Of a DNA stretch of 64,000 nucleotides, positions 16,996 to 26,116 are shown piece after piece. The stretch is taken from NCBI GenBank assembly GCA_963701675.1, contig OY969623.1, positions 6,262,001 to 6,326,000 on the forward strand, read 5' to 3'. The notes below the pieces were generated by a model. The model was not told where the DNA came from, did not search any database, and was given only the letters and a program-made list of their open reading frames with translations. This DNA comes from G963701675 sp963701675. Its GTDB lineage: Bacteria; Planctomycetota; Planctomycetia; Gemmatales; Gemmataceae. A program made the position numbers and the translations under genes. Numbering within the stretch: position 1 is the first letter of the stretch; every line of letters starts with the position of its first letter.

Positions 16996-18609
16996 CTACG
17001 GAACCTGGTAAACAATCACTTCTTCTGCTTTGAGCTGGATTGGACGATCGGGCCAATGAAAGACCACGCGGCCGTGCTGCGCCCATGACTTGGCTTCAGG
17101 AATGAGCGGCAAACGTTCGTGCTCGTTTTTGGTCCCGCCGAGCACGACAAATACACTCTCCCGTTTTTGTGTGGCCGCCGGGTCGTGAACCAGTCGCATG
17201 ACCTGGCCGGAGTAGAACTCCACCCAGGAAAACGGGTCCATAATATATGAATCCGGCCCGGCGTTTTGCGCCAACCATACTCCAGCCGCGTGGAATCCGG
17301 TACGGTTGGTGTGCAAAGGCGCCAGAGACTTCGGTAGACCCGAAACCACCAGCATCGTGAGGAGTATCGTGGCCCACAGCGTCGATGACGCAAGCCGTAC
17401 TCGCTGTGGCGCGAAGTGCCGCGATGCCGTCGCGAGTTTGTCGCTCACGGCGAAGATTGTCGCAACCGCCCAGACAATGCTGCACATGACAAGCGTGAGG
17501 CTATGGCGTTCGGCGACATATGCTTCCACGTAGGCCACTCGCCACAGCACCGTAACATTCAACAACATCAAGACCAGAAGCACCCAACTTTCGGTTGATT
17601 TGCGCCAGCAGTTGCGGAACCACCACAATCCGGCGATGGCCGGCAACCATGCAACGTAGTGATATCCTTTGACCACCTCTTCCGCGATTGCGCCGAGACA
17701 CCAAAGATGCCGTCGAACAGTCGACATTTCTCGACTTTCCGGACCGAAGACGGCCAACGGCATTGACGCGCATACGGTTGTTGGCGCGGCGTCTTTTGGT
17801 GTCATTCCTTGGTGGGCGGATTGCAAGATGTTTCGTCCCGTAGTCTTGTTGGTCACATGACCGATGATCAGCATGTATGGAGCGGCGACAGCGAGACTTG
17901 CAATCGCCAACGCTGTTCCGCAAGCAAGCATCCGCCGCCACGGCCAGCGCATCGCCGGTAGAATCTGAATGGCGAGCATCACAATCGACGCGGCAACGAC
18001 CACGAGCGCCCCCTCAGGCCGTGTCAGGTAGGCGAGGCTTCCGAAAACTCCGCAAAGACCAAAGCGAATTACACTCCGATGTTTCACCGCGTCGACCGCA
18101 AACAACAAGGCCGTGACCAAGAACAACAAATAGGTGCCTTCGGTGAGCGCATCGGCCATGGCGCGCGACGCAACGGGCAAGCACTGAAACAAGAACGCCG
18201 CTCCGAACCCAACTCGGCGGTCAAAGAGCGTCCGTCCGAGCAGGTACATTGGAATCACCAAGAGTATTCCGGCCAGAGCGTTCGCCCATTGCGCGCTGGC
18301 CTGCATGATTTCGCTTTCGATTCCGCCGGCGAAGTACCGCACCGGAATTGAGACGATGTGGATCATCAACGGATAACCCGGCGGATGCGGGTTTGCACGC
18401 AGCACCTCACCCCACGGCTGCGATTCGAGTTGCCAGGCGTACCGCATGAAGCCGACACCGTCTCGCGCGATCACGGCGGTGCGGTGGATTTGCCAAGAGT
18501 GAATCCCAATTGCAACGAGCAGAAGAATGGTGACGAATAGTAGATCCGTTCTTCGACACGACTGGTGAGGTGACATTCCCATGACGCTTCCGTGCCCACT
18601 TGGCTTCAA
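16996..18609 (-). CDS. PMT/GT39-like integral membrane glycosyltransferase
   Basis: A 537-residue protein with about ten predicted transmembrane segments. The first lumenal loop has the acidic Ala-Arg-Asp-Gly-Val-Gly-Phe motif followed by Pro-His-Pro-Pro-Gly-Tyr-Pro, the pattern of GT-C enzymes of the PMT/ArnT/GT39 clan that use polyprenyl-phosphate sugars. The C-terminal soluble region is periplasmic. Acceptor unknown. The flippase-like gene downstream fits a lipid-linked sugar pathway. Internal Met codons near 18580 are alternative starts. Confidence 0.8.
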   Translation of the reverse strand: MKPSGHGSVMGMSPHQSCRRTDLLFVTILLLVAIGIHSWQIHRTAVIARDGVGFMRYAWQLESQPWGEVLRANPHPPGYPLMIHIVSIPVRYFAGGIESEIMQASAQWANALAGILLVIPMYLLGRTLFDRRVGFGAAFLFQCLPVASRAMADALTEGTYLLFLVTALLFAVDAVKHRSVIRFGLCGVFGSLAYLTRPEGALVVVAASIVMLAIQILPAMRWPWRRMLACGTALAIASLAVAAPYMLIIGHVTNKTTGRNILQSAHQGMTPKDAAPTTVCASMPLAVFGPESREMSTVRRHLWCLGAIAEEVVKGYHYVAWLPAIAGLWWFRNCWRKSTESWVLLVLMLLNVTVLWRVAYVEAYVAERHSLTLVMCSIVWAVATIFAVSDKLATASRHFAPQRVRLASSTLWATILLTMLVVSGLPKSLAPLHTNRTGFHAAGVWLAQNAGPDSYIMDPFSWVEFYSGQVMRLVHDPAATQKRESVFVVLGGTKNEHERLPLIPEAKSWAQHGRVVFHWPDRPIQLKAEEVIVYQVP

Positions 18610-18668
18610 GACGCGAAATGCTAAGGCCTTTGAACCCTTGCGTCAAGGTAAGTCCAAGGCGGAGCAAT

Positions 18669-19349
18669 TCACTCGACTCTTGTATGCACGGCTTGCTCGG
18701 ACGACTTCTGCCCTAACCGGTTCTCCGTTCCGTCCAGAAGCCGGCCGATGTTCGCGCGATGCCGAAAGATGACGAGGGCTGCCGCCACGAAACAGAACCA
18801 GGTGAGAATGCGATTGTCAGGTGAGAACGGGGCAGGGGTCATCCATAGTCGTAACACACAAATCGCCAAGACGGCGCCGATGGAAGCGAGCGAAACGTAG
18901 CGCGTCGCGGCCACGAGCACCACCCAGGTCACGAGTGCGCCGAGTGCGGGCAGCGGTAGTAGAACTGCGACGACACCCGCTCCAGTGGCGACGCCCTTAC
19001 CGCCGCGAAAGCGGAGATATATCGGATACAGGTGTCCCAAAAAAGCCGCCAGCCCAGCTAACACCGGCAACCCGTCGGTTCCCAGCCACGCTTTGGTTTC
19101 TTCGACGGCAGGCAACGAAACAAAGCGAGCGACCGACGTAGGAACAGCACCCTTGGCAAAATCCAACAAGAAAACCAGAATCCCAAACGGCCTACCGAGG
19201 ACACGGCCAACGTTTGTTGCTCCGATGTTGCCGCTACCGTGCGCGAAAATGTCTACGCCACGCCAGCGGCCGACGAGATACCCAAACGGGATGGCGCCGA
19301 TGAGATAGGCGCCAACGATAGTCAGCAGAATAACTAACGCGGTTGTCAC
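18669..19349 (-). CDS. plsY: Acyl-phosphate:glycerol-3-phosphate acyltransferase PlsY
   Basis: A 226-residue polytopic membrane protein starting at GTG 19349. PlsY motifs are present: Ile-Pro-Phe-Gly-Tyr-Leu, Gly-Ser-Gly-Asn-Ile-Gly-Ala-Thr-Asn, and Phe-Arg-Gly-Gly-Lys-Gly-Val-Ala-Thr-Gly. It transfers an acyl group from acyl phosphate to glycerol-3-phosphate, the first step of phospholipid synthesis in bacteria using PlsX/PlsY. The C-terminal extension is slightly longer than usual. Confidence 0.93.
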   Translation of the reverse strand: MTTALVILLTIVGAYLIGAIPFGYLVGRWRGVDIFAHGSGNIGATNVGRVLGRPFGILVFLLDFAKGAVPTSVARFVSLPAVEETKAWLGTDGLPVLAGLAAFLGHLYPIYLRFRGGKGVATGAGVVAVLLPLPALGALVTWVVLVAATRYVSLASIGAVLAICVLRLWMTPAPFSPDNRILTWFCFVAAALVIFRHRANIGRLLDGTENRLGQKSSEQAVHTRVE

Positions 19350-19397
19350 GATCCGGGATTATAGCCCGCGCCGTGAATTCAAGCTATTGGACGTGGC

Positions 19398-20024
19398 CTA
19401 AGCAACGGGAATCGTTCGCAGAATGGCCCTCACGGGACTCGCGTCGAAACCTGCCAGTTTAAGCGGCAGCGCAATCAGTTCATAAATGCCCTCGGGAACT
19501 TCTGCCAGGACGAGCCCTTCCAAGATAGCCACGTCGTTGGCCAAGAACCGCCGATGGGCCGGCAAATCCTTGGAATCGAATGGATCGACGCTCGGTGTGT
19601 CGACGCCAATCAGTTTCACACCTCGCTCGTGCATCCAGTCGACGAACTCAGGCGCGAGAGCCGCGAAGTCGGTTTGAAACGATTCCGGATCGGGATAGGT
19701 TCCCGTCGCAATCAACACCCTCGGCGCACTGATAGGTACTTGGATCGACGCTGCGCGAATGACCGCGCTTGGTTCCGTACGGACGCGGATGACCTGGCAA
19801 GGTCCGATGTAATAGTCGAGTTCGCGTTCGTGAATGGCCGGCGCTGTCTTCCCGTAGTGGCTCGGCGCGTCGGCATGTGCGCCGAGATGAACAGTGCCGC
19901 GCAGCGTGGAAAGCGTGAGGTTGTCGCCTCTTGACATGTCGCGGAGGATCTCTCGTGACAACGGCGTGTCACCTGGCCACACGGCGAGACGTGTGGAGAT
20001 TAACGGGCTAATCTCGTAGAGCAT
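19398..20024 (-). CDS. kynB: Arylformamidase / cyclase family protein, KynB-like
   Basis: A 208-residue protein of the metal-dependent cyclase family. The motif His-Leu-Gly-Ala-His-Ala-Asp-Ala-Pro-Ser-His (about residues 47-57) supplies metal ligands, and Gly-Val-Asp-Thr-Pro-Ser-Val-Asp is typical of KynB. KynB hydrolyses N-formylkynurenine to kynurenine in aerobic tryptophan degradation. The gene lies 42 bases downstream of a kynureninase gene on the same strand, supporting this role. Tryptophan dioxygenase is not in the window. Confidence 0.85.
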   Translation of the reverse strand: MLYEISPLISTRLAVWPGDTPLSREILRDMSRGDNLTLSTLRGTVHLGAHADAPSHYGKTAPAIHERELDYYIGPCQVIRVRTEPSAVIRAASIQVPISAPRVLIATGTYPDPESFQTDFAALAPEFVDWMHERGVKLIGVDTPSVDPFDSKDLPAHRRFLANDVAILEGLVLAEVPEGIYELIALPLKLAGFDASPVRAILRTIPVA

Positions 20025-20066
20025 CGGAGACCTCTCTCGACCGACCGATCTCGCGGCGGGCTCCTA

Positions 20067-21257
20067 TCACGTCACCGTATTCCGCATCGCACCGAATTCA
20101 CGCCATGCATTCGTCTCCAGAATTTCTGCTATGGCCTCGACGGCAGCGTGGAGTTCGTCGTCGCGAGTGTAGAAGTGCGGTGAGAGGCGAATGCCGGCGC
20201 CCGGCCGAAAGTCGCACATGACCTCGCGGGCTTTCAGCGCCTTGGATACTTCATAACCGTTGGGCACGTCTATCGCCACCGTGCCACCACGGCGGGCCGG
20301 GTTGCGCGGCGTCGTGCAGCGAAAACCGCGCGCGTCGGCCAGCGACAGCAGGCGCTCGGTTTGACGGATGGACTTAGCGCGAATCGGCTCGATACCGACT
20401 TCGTTGATGATCTCAAGCCCGGGTCGGGCGGCGTAAAGTCCCGAGATATTCGGAGTGCCGTGCAGAAAGCGCCAGATGTCGGTCTTCCGATCGAGGACGG
20501 GAGCGAAATCGAACGGATGTTTGTGCGCCATCCACCCGGTGAGGCGCGGCGTGAGCCGAGCCTGCAATTCCGGCCGAACCCAGAGAAATGCCACTCCGGG
20601 CCCTCCGCAAAGCCACTTTAGACAGCCGCCGATGTAGGCATCGATATCCAATGCCTTCACATCCACCGGAATGGTTCCGACTGATTGATACCCGTCGATC
20701 AATGTGAACGCCCCGACTTTTTTCGCGCGTTCCGCGATCGCCGCGACATCGTGGATATACGCGCTCTTGAACAAAACGTGGGAAATGTTCACCAATGCGG
20801 TTCTTTCGTCAATGGCCTCGACGAGCCGTTGCGTATCTACGGTGATGTCGTCGTCGCTAGGTACCGTAACGATTTCGGCGCCGCGACTTCGCTGTTCAGC
20901 GAGCAGATAGCGGATCGACGGGAAGTGCATCGAATCGGTGACGATCTTGTACCGCCCGCTTGCGAAATCGAACGCACTGAGGACAACCGCGTGCGCCAGC
21001 GTTACCGTGGGGTGGAAAGCCACGTCGCCGATGCACGCACCGATCAACGGCGCCACGAGATCGCCGAGATCGACGGCCATCGACCACCACTTGTCTTCCC
21101 AAGCCCGAACGCCGCGAGCTGCCCAGATGTCGAAATACTCTTGAAGGCTGTCCGAAACAGCCGCCGGCGCCGCACCGAGCGAGTTACTGATGAGATAATT
21201 GCAACGCGCTAAGATGGGAAATCGATTGCGGTAGGAAAGAAGCGGGTCGGCGGTCAA
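20067..21257 (-). CDS. kynU: Kynureninase-like PLP enzyme
   Basis: A 396-residue fold-type I PLP enzyme beginning at TTG 21257 behind GGAGGTG. The Asp-Gly-Tyr-Gln-Ser-Val-Gly segment and the Lys in Gly-Gly-Cys-Leu-Lys-Trp-Leu-Cys-Gly-Gly (Schiff-base lysine) are as in kynureninases and related class V aminotransferases; the Arg-Pro-Gly-Ala-Gly-Ile-Arg-Leu-Ser-Pro-His C-terminal motif also fits. Kynureninase cleaves kynurenine or 3-hydroxykynurenine to anthranilate derivatives and alanine. A cysteine-desulfurase-like enzyme is an alternative, but the adjacent kynB supports kynureninase. Confidence 0.82.
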   Translation of the reverse strand: MTADPLLSYRNRFPILARCNYLISNSLGAAPAAVSDSLQEYFDIWAARGVRAWEDKWWSMAVDLGDLVAPLIGACIGDVAFHPTVTLAHAVVLSAFDFASGRYKIVTDSMHFPSIRYLLAEQRSRGAEIVTVPSDDDITVDTQRLVEAIDERTALVNISHVLFKSAYIHDVAAIAERAKKVGAFTLIDGYQSVGTIPVDVKALDIDAYIGGCLKWLCGGPGVAFLWVRPELQARLTPRLTGWMAHKHPFDFAPVLDRKTDIWRFLHGTPNISGLYAARPGLEIINEVGIEPIRAKSIRQTERLLSLADARGFRCTTPRNPARRGGTVAIDVPNGYEVSKALKAREVMCDFRPGAGIRLSPHFYTRDDELHAAVEAIAEILETNAWREFGAMRNTVT

Positions 21258-21341
21258 GCTGCACCTCCGGGGTGCATTCTATGAAAGCGGCCCGAAGCAT
21301 CCGCCCTTGCTGGCGCGGTGGCGGCAACTCATGATGAGTGT

Positions 21342-22250
21342 ATGCCGGAGCTTCCCGACATCACCGTATACATTGAGTGCCTGGAACGACGCATCAAAGG
21401 GAAAACACTCAATCGCGTGCGCCTGTTGAGCCCTTTCCTGTTGCGCAGTGTCGAGCCGTCCGTGAACGCGGCATTCGGCCGCACGGTTACGGAGCTTCGG
21501 CGTCTGGGAAAACGAATCGTCATTGCATTAGATCAGGACCTTTTTCTGGTATTGCATCTCATGATCGCCGGCCGTTTGCACTGGAAAAAGAGCGGCGCCA
21601 AGCCGCCTGCAAAGATAGGGTTAGCGGCTTTCGATTTCTCGACTGGAACTTTAGTGTTAACCGAGGCGGGAACCAAACGTCGCGCATCGCTCTACTTGAT
21701 TCACGGTGAGCAAGGGCTCGCGGCCCACAATCCCCGCGGATTGGAGGTGCTCGACGCCGATCTAAACGCCTTTTCTGCCGCACTACGGCTCGAAAACCAC
21801 ACCGTGAAACGATCGCTCACAGACCCCCGCATCTTTAGCGGCATCGGTAACTCCTACTCGGATGAGATTCTGCATCGCGCACGTCTTTCGCCGCTGGCCC
21901 TGACGCACCGGATGTCGGATAGCGAAATCAAGAGACTGTACGATTCAGCACGGCAGTCCTTGACCGAGTGGACCGATCGCCTCCGGTGTGAAACGGGCGA
22001 CGGATTCCCGGAGAAAGTAACCGCCTTCCGGCCGGGCATGGCGGTTCATGGTCGTTTCGGTCAGCCTTGCCCCGACTGTGGAACGGCGGTGCAGCGAGTC
22101 GTGTACGCCGAAAACGAAACCAATTACTGCCCGCGCTGCCAGACCAGCGGGAAGGTACTTGCGGATCGGTCTTTGTCCCGTCTGCTAAAGGATGATTGGC
22201 CGCGTTCAATCGAAGAGTTGGAAGAACGCGTAGGCGACCAACGGTGGTAA
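21342..22250 (+). CDS. Fpg/Nei family DNA glycosylase
   Basis: A 302-residue protein. ATG 21342 is chosen because Met-Pro-Glu-Leu-Pro-Asp exposes the catalytic Pro2 and Glu3 of the family after Met removal; the upstream start at 21318 would bury them. The C-terminus has the zinc finger Cys-Pro-Asp-Cys ... Cys-Pro-Arg-Cys with a Gln in place of the usual hydrophobic residue afterwards. The enzyme excises oxidised bases and nicks abasic sites. Assignment between Fpg (8-oxoG) and Nei (pyrimidines) is not possible by eye. Confidence 0.88.
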   Translation: MPELPDITVYIECLERRIKGKTLNRVRLLSPFLLRSVEPSVNAAFGRTVTELRRLGKRIVIALDQDLFLVLHLMIAGRLHWKKSGAKPPAKIGLAAFDFSTGTLVLTEAGTKRRASLYLIHGEQGLAAHNPRGLEVLDADLNAFSAALRLENHTVKRSLTDPRIFSGIGNSYSDEILHRARLSPLALTHRMSDSEIKRLYDSARQSLTEWTDRLRCETGDGFPEKVTAFRPGMAVHGRFGQPCPDCGTAVQRVVYAENETNYCPRCQTSGKVLADRSLSRLLKDDWPRSIEELEERVGDQRW

Positions 22251-22326
22251 CATGATCTGGCACTACGGATTGGACGCACGTTTATTGTAAGGTAGAATGC
22301 GGTTGAAAACTGTAGGAGCCTTGGAA

Positions 22327-23068
22327 ATGCCGGTACATGACTGGACGCGAGTTGACGCAGGGACATTCCATCACTTTCACATGGCATGGATTACGCACTT
22401 AAGTGATGCATTAAACGGCGGGTTACTTCCGAAAGGTTATTACGCCATGGCTGAACAGCAACCCGGGCGAATGATCGCGGATATCCTTACGCTTCATGTT
22501 GAAGGATCTGCTATCTCCGAACACACAAAAATCACGGCTGCCGGAGTTGCTACGGCCCCATCGCAAGTTCGTCGGAGAATAAAAGCCGGACCGAATGCGA
22601 GACTAGCGTCGCCTCCAGCGCACCCTCGCCATCCGGCACATTTCCAACCACCGGGTAGTTGCGCTTATCGAAATACTCTCGCCGAGTAATAAAGATCGCG
22701 AGGCGAGCGTCGAGGCATTCGTGACCAAGGCCCATCGAGCATTGGAGTATGGATGCCACCTATTGATCATCGATCTTTTCCCGCCGGGTGCTTTTGACCC
22801 GGAAGGGATCCAGGCAGCCATTTGGGCTGATCTCGATCCAGACGAAAGTGTTTCGGCGTCGCCGGATGCGCCCTTCACGATCGGCGCCTACGCCGCCGAG
22901 AAGTTCCCCGAGGCAGAAATCGAACGTATCGGCGTCGGAGACTCGCTTCCGGACATGCCGCTATTTTTGCATGATGGGTTCATCAACACGCCGCTCGAAG
23001 ATACCTATCAAATCGCCTATCGCGGCGTTCCCGAGTTCTGGCGGCAGATTCTAGAAAAAAGTGCGTAG
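22327..23068 (+). CDS. DUF4058 family protein, frameshifted
   Basis: The N-terminal frame opens Met-Pro-Val-His-Asp-Trp-Thr-Arg-Val-Asp-Ala-Gly, the hallmark of a DUF4058 family abundant in planctomycetes and cyanobacteria. After about 90 residues the family continues in a different frame (Leu-Ala-Ile-Arg-His-Ile-Ser-Asn-His-Arg-Val-Val-Ala-Leu-Ile-Glu) through to the stop at 23068. The switch lies near 22605. Restored length is about 246 residues. The central Val-Ala-Leu-Ile-Glu-Ile-Leu-Ser-Pro-Ser-Asn-Lys part recalls a PD-(D/E)XK-like site. Function unknown; probably intact apart from a sequencing indel. Confidence 0.75.
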
Positions 23069-23077
23069 CCGAAGCGA

Positions 23078-23842
23078 TCACTTCTTGCCGTATCCGCCCC
23101 ACATCTCCTCTTCGGCAAATGGATGGATCGGCCCGCTCGATTTCGGCTTTGGTCGGCTTTTCAGAATGGCCTCGGCCAGGAACAAATCGCCCTTCTTGGT
23201 GATCTTGATGTTGGACGGCGAACCTTCAACTACGTGAACGGCGTAGCCTGCGGCCTCGAGCAACTGCGCGTCGTCCGTGATGTCTTTACCGAGTTGCTTG
23301 CGTTTAGCATAGGCGTCGACCAGCCATTCGCGACGAAATACCTGCGGCGTTTGTGCAAGCCAGAGTCCCTGGCGAGGCATAGTCGCCTTCACTTGGTGTT
23401 GTGCATCCACTTGTTTCACAGTGTCCGAGACCGGCGTGGCCAACAAGGCGGCGCCTTTAGAGGCGGCCAGGCCGAATACCGCGTCAATCAACGTGTCCGT
23501 GAGGCATGGACGCACCGAGTCATGAATGACGACAAAATCGGCTTCCGGTTTCACCTTTTCCAAAGCGTTGGCGACGGATTCGAATCGCTCCGCTCCGCCA
23601 TCGGCGAGCTGCACGTTCATGAACGCGATGTTGGCGCCGTAACGGCGTCGAAACATCTCCTCGTCATTCTTCGCCACGACGATGATGCACTGAATGACGT
23701 CGGATCGCGTGATGAATAATTCGGCAGAGCGGAGCCAAACCGCCCGGCCGTCGAGCGTGGCGAACGGCTTCTTTTCCCTGTCGTTGAATCGGGATGACTT
23801 ACCGGCGGCGGGAAGAATGACCGCAAACTTCGCGTCGGGCAT
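23078..23842 (-). CDS. ispD: 2-C-methyl-D-erythritol 4-phosphate cytidylyltransferase
   Basis: A 254-residue protein from ATG 23842, preceded by GGAGGA. IspD hallmarks: Leu-Pro-Ala-Ala-Gly-Lys-Ser-Ser-Arg-Phe near the N-terminus, His-Asp-Ser-Val-Arg-Pro, and Thr-Pro-Gln-Val-Phe plus Asp-Asp-Ala-Gln. It forms CDP-methylerythritol in the MEP route to isoprenoids, which here would also supply hopanoids via hpnE. A Pro/Lys-rich tail of about 25 residues extends the usual length. Confidence 0.9.
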   Translation of the reverse strand: MPDAKFAVILPAAGKSSRFNDREKKPFATLDGRAVWLRSAELFITRSDVIQCIIVVAKNDEEMFRRRYGANIAFMNVQLADGGAERFESVANALEKVKPEADFVVIHDSVRPCLTDTLIDAVFGLAASKGAALLATPVSDTVKQVDAQHQVKATMPRQGLWLAQTPQVFRREWLVDAYAKRKQLGKDITDDAQLLEAAGYAVHVVEGSPSNIKITKKGDLFLAEAILKSRPKPKSSGPIHPFAEEEMWGGYGKK

Positions 23843-23896
23843 GGGAGATCCTCCTCGGCGCAACCGCTGGTCGGCATGAGCTACTCGCAACGTCTA

Positions 23897-24232
23897 TCAT
23901 ACCGATGCGGACTCCCAAGTCGCCAATCTTTGTTGAAGCGCTTCGACGGCGTCAAGCCACTCCCGAACCGCGCCCAGACTTGCCGCTAACATCGTGTCGG
24001 CGTCGGCCGTGGATTTCTCCGCTTGTTCCAAGCATCTGCGCAGTCCGGTTAGTTCTCGACGGAGATCGCCCTTGTCAAACCGGCAAGCCTCCGACACTGA
24101 GATAGCTTGTTCCCGCAACCGTTCGCGAGCATCCGCGGCCGCGAGATTCTCGGTGAGCGTGTTTTCGATTTCGTCGAGCATTTCGACCCACGGTGATGTC
24201 TTTGGGTCAGTGTAAGATTTCGCTCGATTCAT
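23897..24232 (-). CDS. Hypothetical coiled-coil protein
   Basis: A 111-residue, mostly alpha-helical protein rich in Glu, Leu, Arg and Ala with heptad-like spacing, suggesting a coiled coil. It lies 54 bases upstream of ispD on the same strand. No family recognised and no signal peptide or membrane segment visible. Confidence 0.6.
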   Translation of the reverse strand: MNRAKSYTDPKTSPWVEMLDEIENTLTENLAAADARERLREQAISVSEACRFDKGDLRRELTGLRRCLEQAEKSTADADTMLAASLGAVREWLDAVEALQQRLATWESASV

Positions 24233-24537
24233 TGGCGCCGGCCTCCGTTTCCGTAATTCACTTCTGTTTGAAGGGATGATTGTGCCGGCGCTGCGCCGAA
24301 AATTCTAGCCCTGTCCTTGGTCCGCCGCGCTACGAAATTGAGCGCAATCCGCGCCTTGCGCAAAGTCAGACTCTGGCTCCTGCGGTAGACTCTTTGCCGA
24401 ATTTGGAAAAGCTCGATGAATCAGGTAAGATGAGTTGTCCCAGCCGTTCGCACCGATTAAAGTGTCGATTCGTGCGGGTTGGCCGCCTACCGGTGGACCA
24501 GTGTCGCACTGTGGGCCACCGGGCGTCCGTGTCAAAC
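24233..24537. other. Intergenic region upstream of glgA
   Basis: About 305 bases between the divergent coiled-coil gene and glgA. An in-frame extension of glgA runs to 24280, but its translation does not resemble glycogen synthases, so I treat it as untranslated leader. No promoter or hairpin was clear enough to mark. Confidence 0.5.
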
Positions 24538-26067
24538 ATGTCTGAACGCGTTCACCATACCGTCTTGTTGGCGGCTTCCGAAGTCGTACCGTTTGCCAAG
24601 ACCGGCGGGTTGGCTGACGTGGCGGGATCGCTACCGCGAGCGCTCTCGCAACGTGGTCATCGATGTGCGGTGATTCTGCCTCTTTATCGAAGTGCACGGC
24701 TCGGCGCCACACCCCTGACACCGACGGAGCACGTTTTCGCGGTGCCGGTCGGCCACAAGATGGTGTCCGGGAGGCTTTGGCAATCGCAATTGCCCGGATG
24801 CGATGTACCCGTTTATCTTGTCGAGCAGGCGGATTATTACGAACGCGATGACGCGGAACGCGGCCACGGTTTCTACCAGTACAGCGTCAACGGTCAAAAA
24901 CACGACTATCCCGACAACTGCGAACGGTTCGTTTTCTTCTGCCGGGCGATACTCGAAGCCGTTCGGTTACTCGACTACTGGCCGAACGTTCTTCATCTCA
25001 ACGATTGGCAAACGGGGCTGGCGTCGGTGTATCTATGCGAAACTCTTCGCGGCAAACTTCACTACGACCACGTCCGTACACTCTTCACCATCCATAACAT
25101 CGCCTACCAGGGCGCCTTTTGGCACCATGACCTGCCGTTAACGGGACTGGATTCGCGGTTGTACAATCCGTCGCAACTGGAGTATCACGCATATCTGAGT
25201 TTTCTCAAGGCGGGGATCGTTTTCTCCGACCTGTTGAACACCGTCAGCCCTACCTACGCGCACGAGATTTCGACGACCAACGAGTATGGTCGCGGCATGG
25301 AAGGAGTGCTGGCCGAACGCCGTGACCGACTCTTTGGCATCGTGAACGGCGTGGACTACTCAGTGTGGAGTCCAGCAACGGACAAGCATATCGAAGCCAC
25401 GTACGATGTGGACACCGCTGCCTCGGGGAAACGCATCTGCAAGGCGGCGTTGCAACGCCGATTCAGCCTCCACAACGACGAAAAGGCGCCCTTGCTCGGC
25501 ATGGTTTCACGGCTCGTCGAACAGAAAGGAATCAGTTTGTTGGCCCGGTCGGCCGAAGAGCTATTGCACGATGGCGCACAACTTATCGTCTTGGGCGAAG
25601 GTGAGTGGATTTACCATCAAACGTTGCAAGCACTCCGCTCACGATACCCGCACCAGGTTGGGGTCGTTCTCGCGCATGACGAGGCGTTGGCACATCAGAT
25701 TGAAGCCGGCGCCGACATTTACTTGATGCCCAGCCAATATGAGCCATGCGGACTGAACCAACTCTATAGCTTGAAGTATGGGACCGTTCCGGTGGTTCGG
25801 ACCACCGGCGGCCTGGTCGACACCGTTGTGAACTTGACGCCTGAGACGCTTGCCAGCGGAAAGGCGACGGGTTTCAGCTTTGGTCCCTTCACACCGGGCG
25901 CCTTCTTGCACGCCGTTCACCGCGCCATGGAGATTTATCGAAATCAACCGAACATCTGGCAGCAACTAGTTCGAAACGGCATGCGACAAGACTGGTCTTG
26001 GGACCACAGCGCCGGAGAATATGAACGGCTTTACGATCGTCTAACGACACCGTTGCCGGTCCGCTGA
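24538..26067 (+). CDS. glgA: Glycogen synthase (ADP-glucose type)
   Basis: A 509-residue GT5 enzyme. Met-Ser-Glu at 24538 precedes the family start; the Lys-Thr-Gly-Gly-Leu-Ala-Asp-Val motif (residues 21-28) binds ADP-glucose, His-Asn-Ile-Ala-Tyr-Gln-Gly and Asn-Asp-Trp-Gln-Thr are conserved, and the C-terminal half contains Pro-Ser-Gln-Tyr-Glu-Pro-Cys-Gly-Leu-Asn-Gln and the Lys-Tyr-Gly-Thr-Val-Pro-Val-Val-Arg-Thr-Thr-Gly-Gly-Leu motif. It elongates alpha-1,4-glucan. It is followed by galT and nadD on the same strand with short gaps, probably one operon. Confidence 0.94.
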   Translation: MSERVHHTVLLAASEVVPFAKTGGLADVAGSLPRALSQRGHRCAVILPLYRSARLGATPLTPTEHVFAVPVGHKMVSGRLWQSQLPGCDVPVYLVEQADYYERDDAERGHGFYQYSVNGQKHDYPDNCERFVFFCRAILEAVRLLDYWPNVLHLNDWQTGLASVYLCETLRGKLHYDHVRTLFTIHNIAYQGAFWHHDLPLTGLDSRLYNPSQLEYHAYLSFLKAGIVFSDLLNTVSPTYAHEISTTNEYGRGMEGVLAERRDRLFGIVNGVDYSVWSPATDKHIEATYDVDTAASGKRICKAALQRRFSLHNDEKAPLLGMVSRLVEQKGISLLARSAEELLHDGAQLIVLGEGEWIYHQTLQALRSRYPHQVGVVLAHDEALAHQIEAGADIYLMPSQYEPCGLNQLYSLKYGTVPVVRTTGGLVDTVVNLTPETLASGKATGFSFGPFTPGAFLHAVHRAMEIYRNQPNIWQQLVRNGMRQDWSWDHSAGEYERLYDRLTTPLPVR

Positions 26068-26116
26068 AATGGACGAAACACTACGCGGTTTTGGCGATCG
26101 ATTGCGGAGCGAGGAG

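Noticed and set aside
24280..24537. A longer start for glgA
   Set aside because: The added 86 residues do not resemble glycogen synthases, and Met at 24538 matches the family start.
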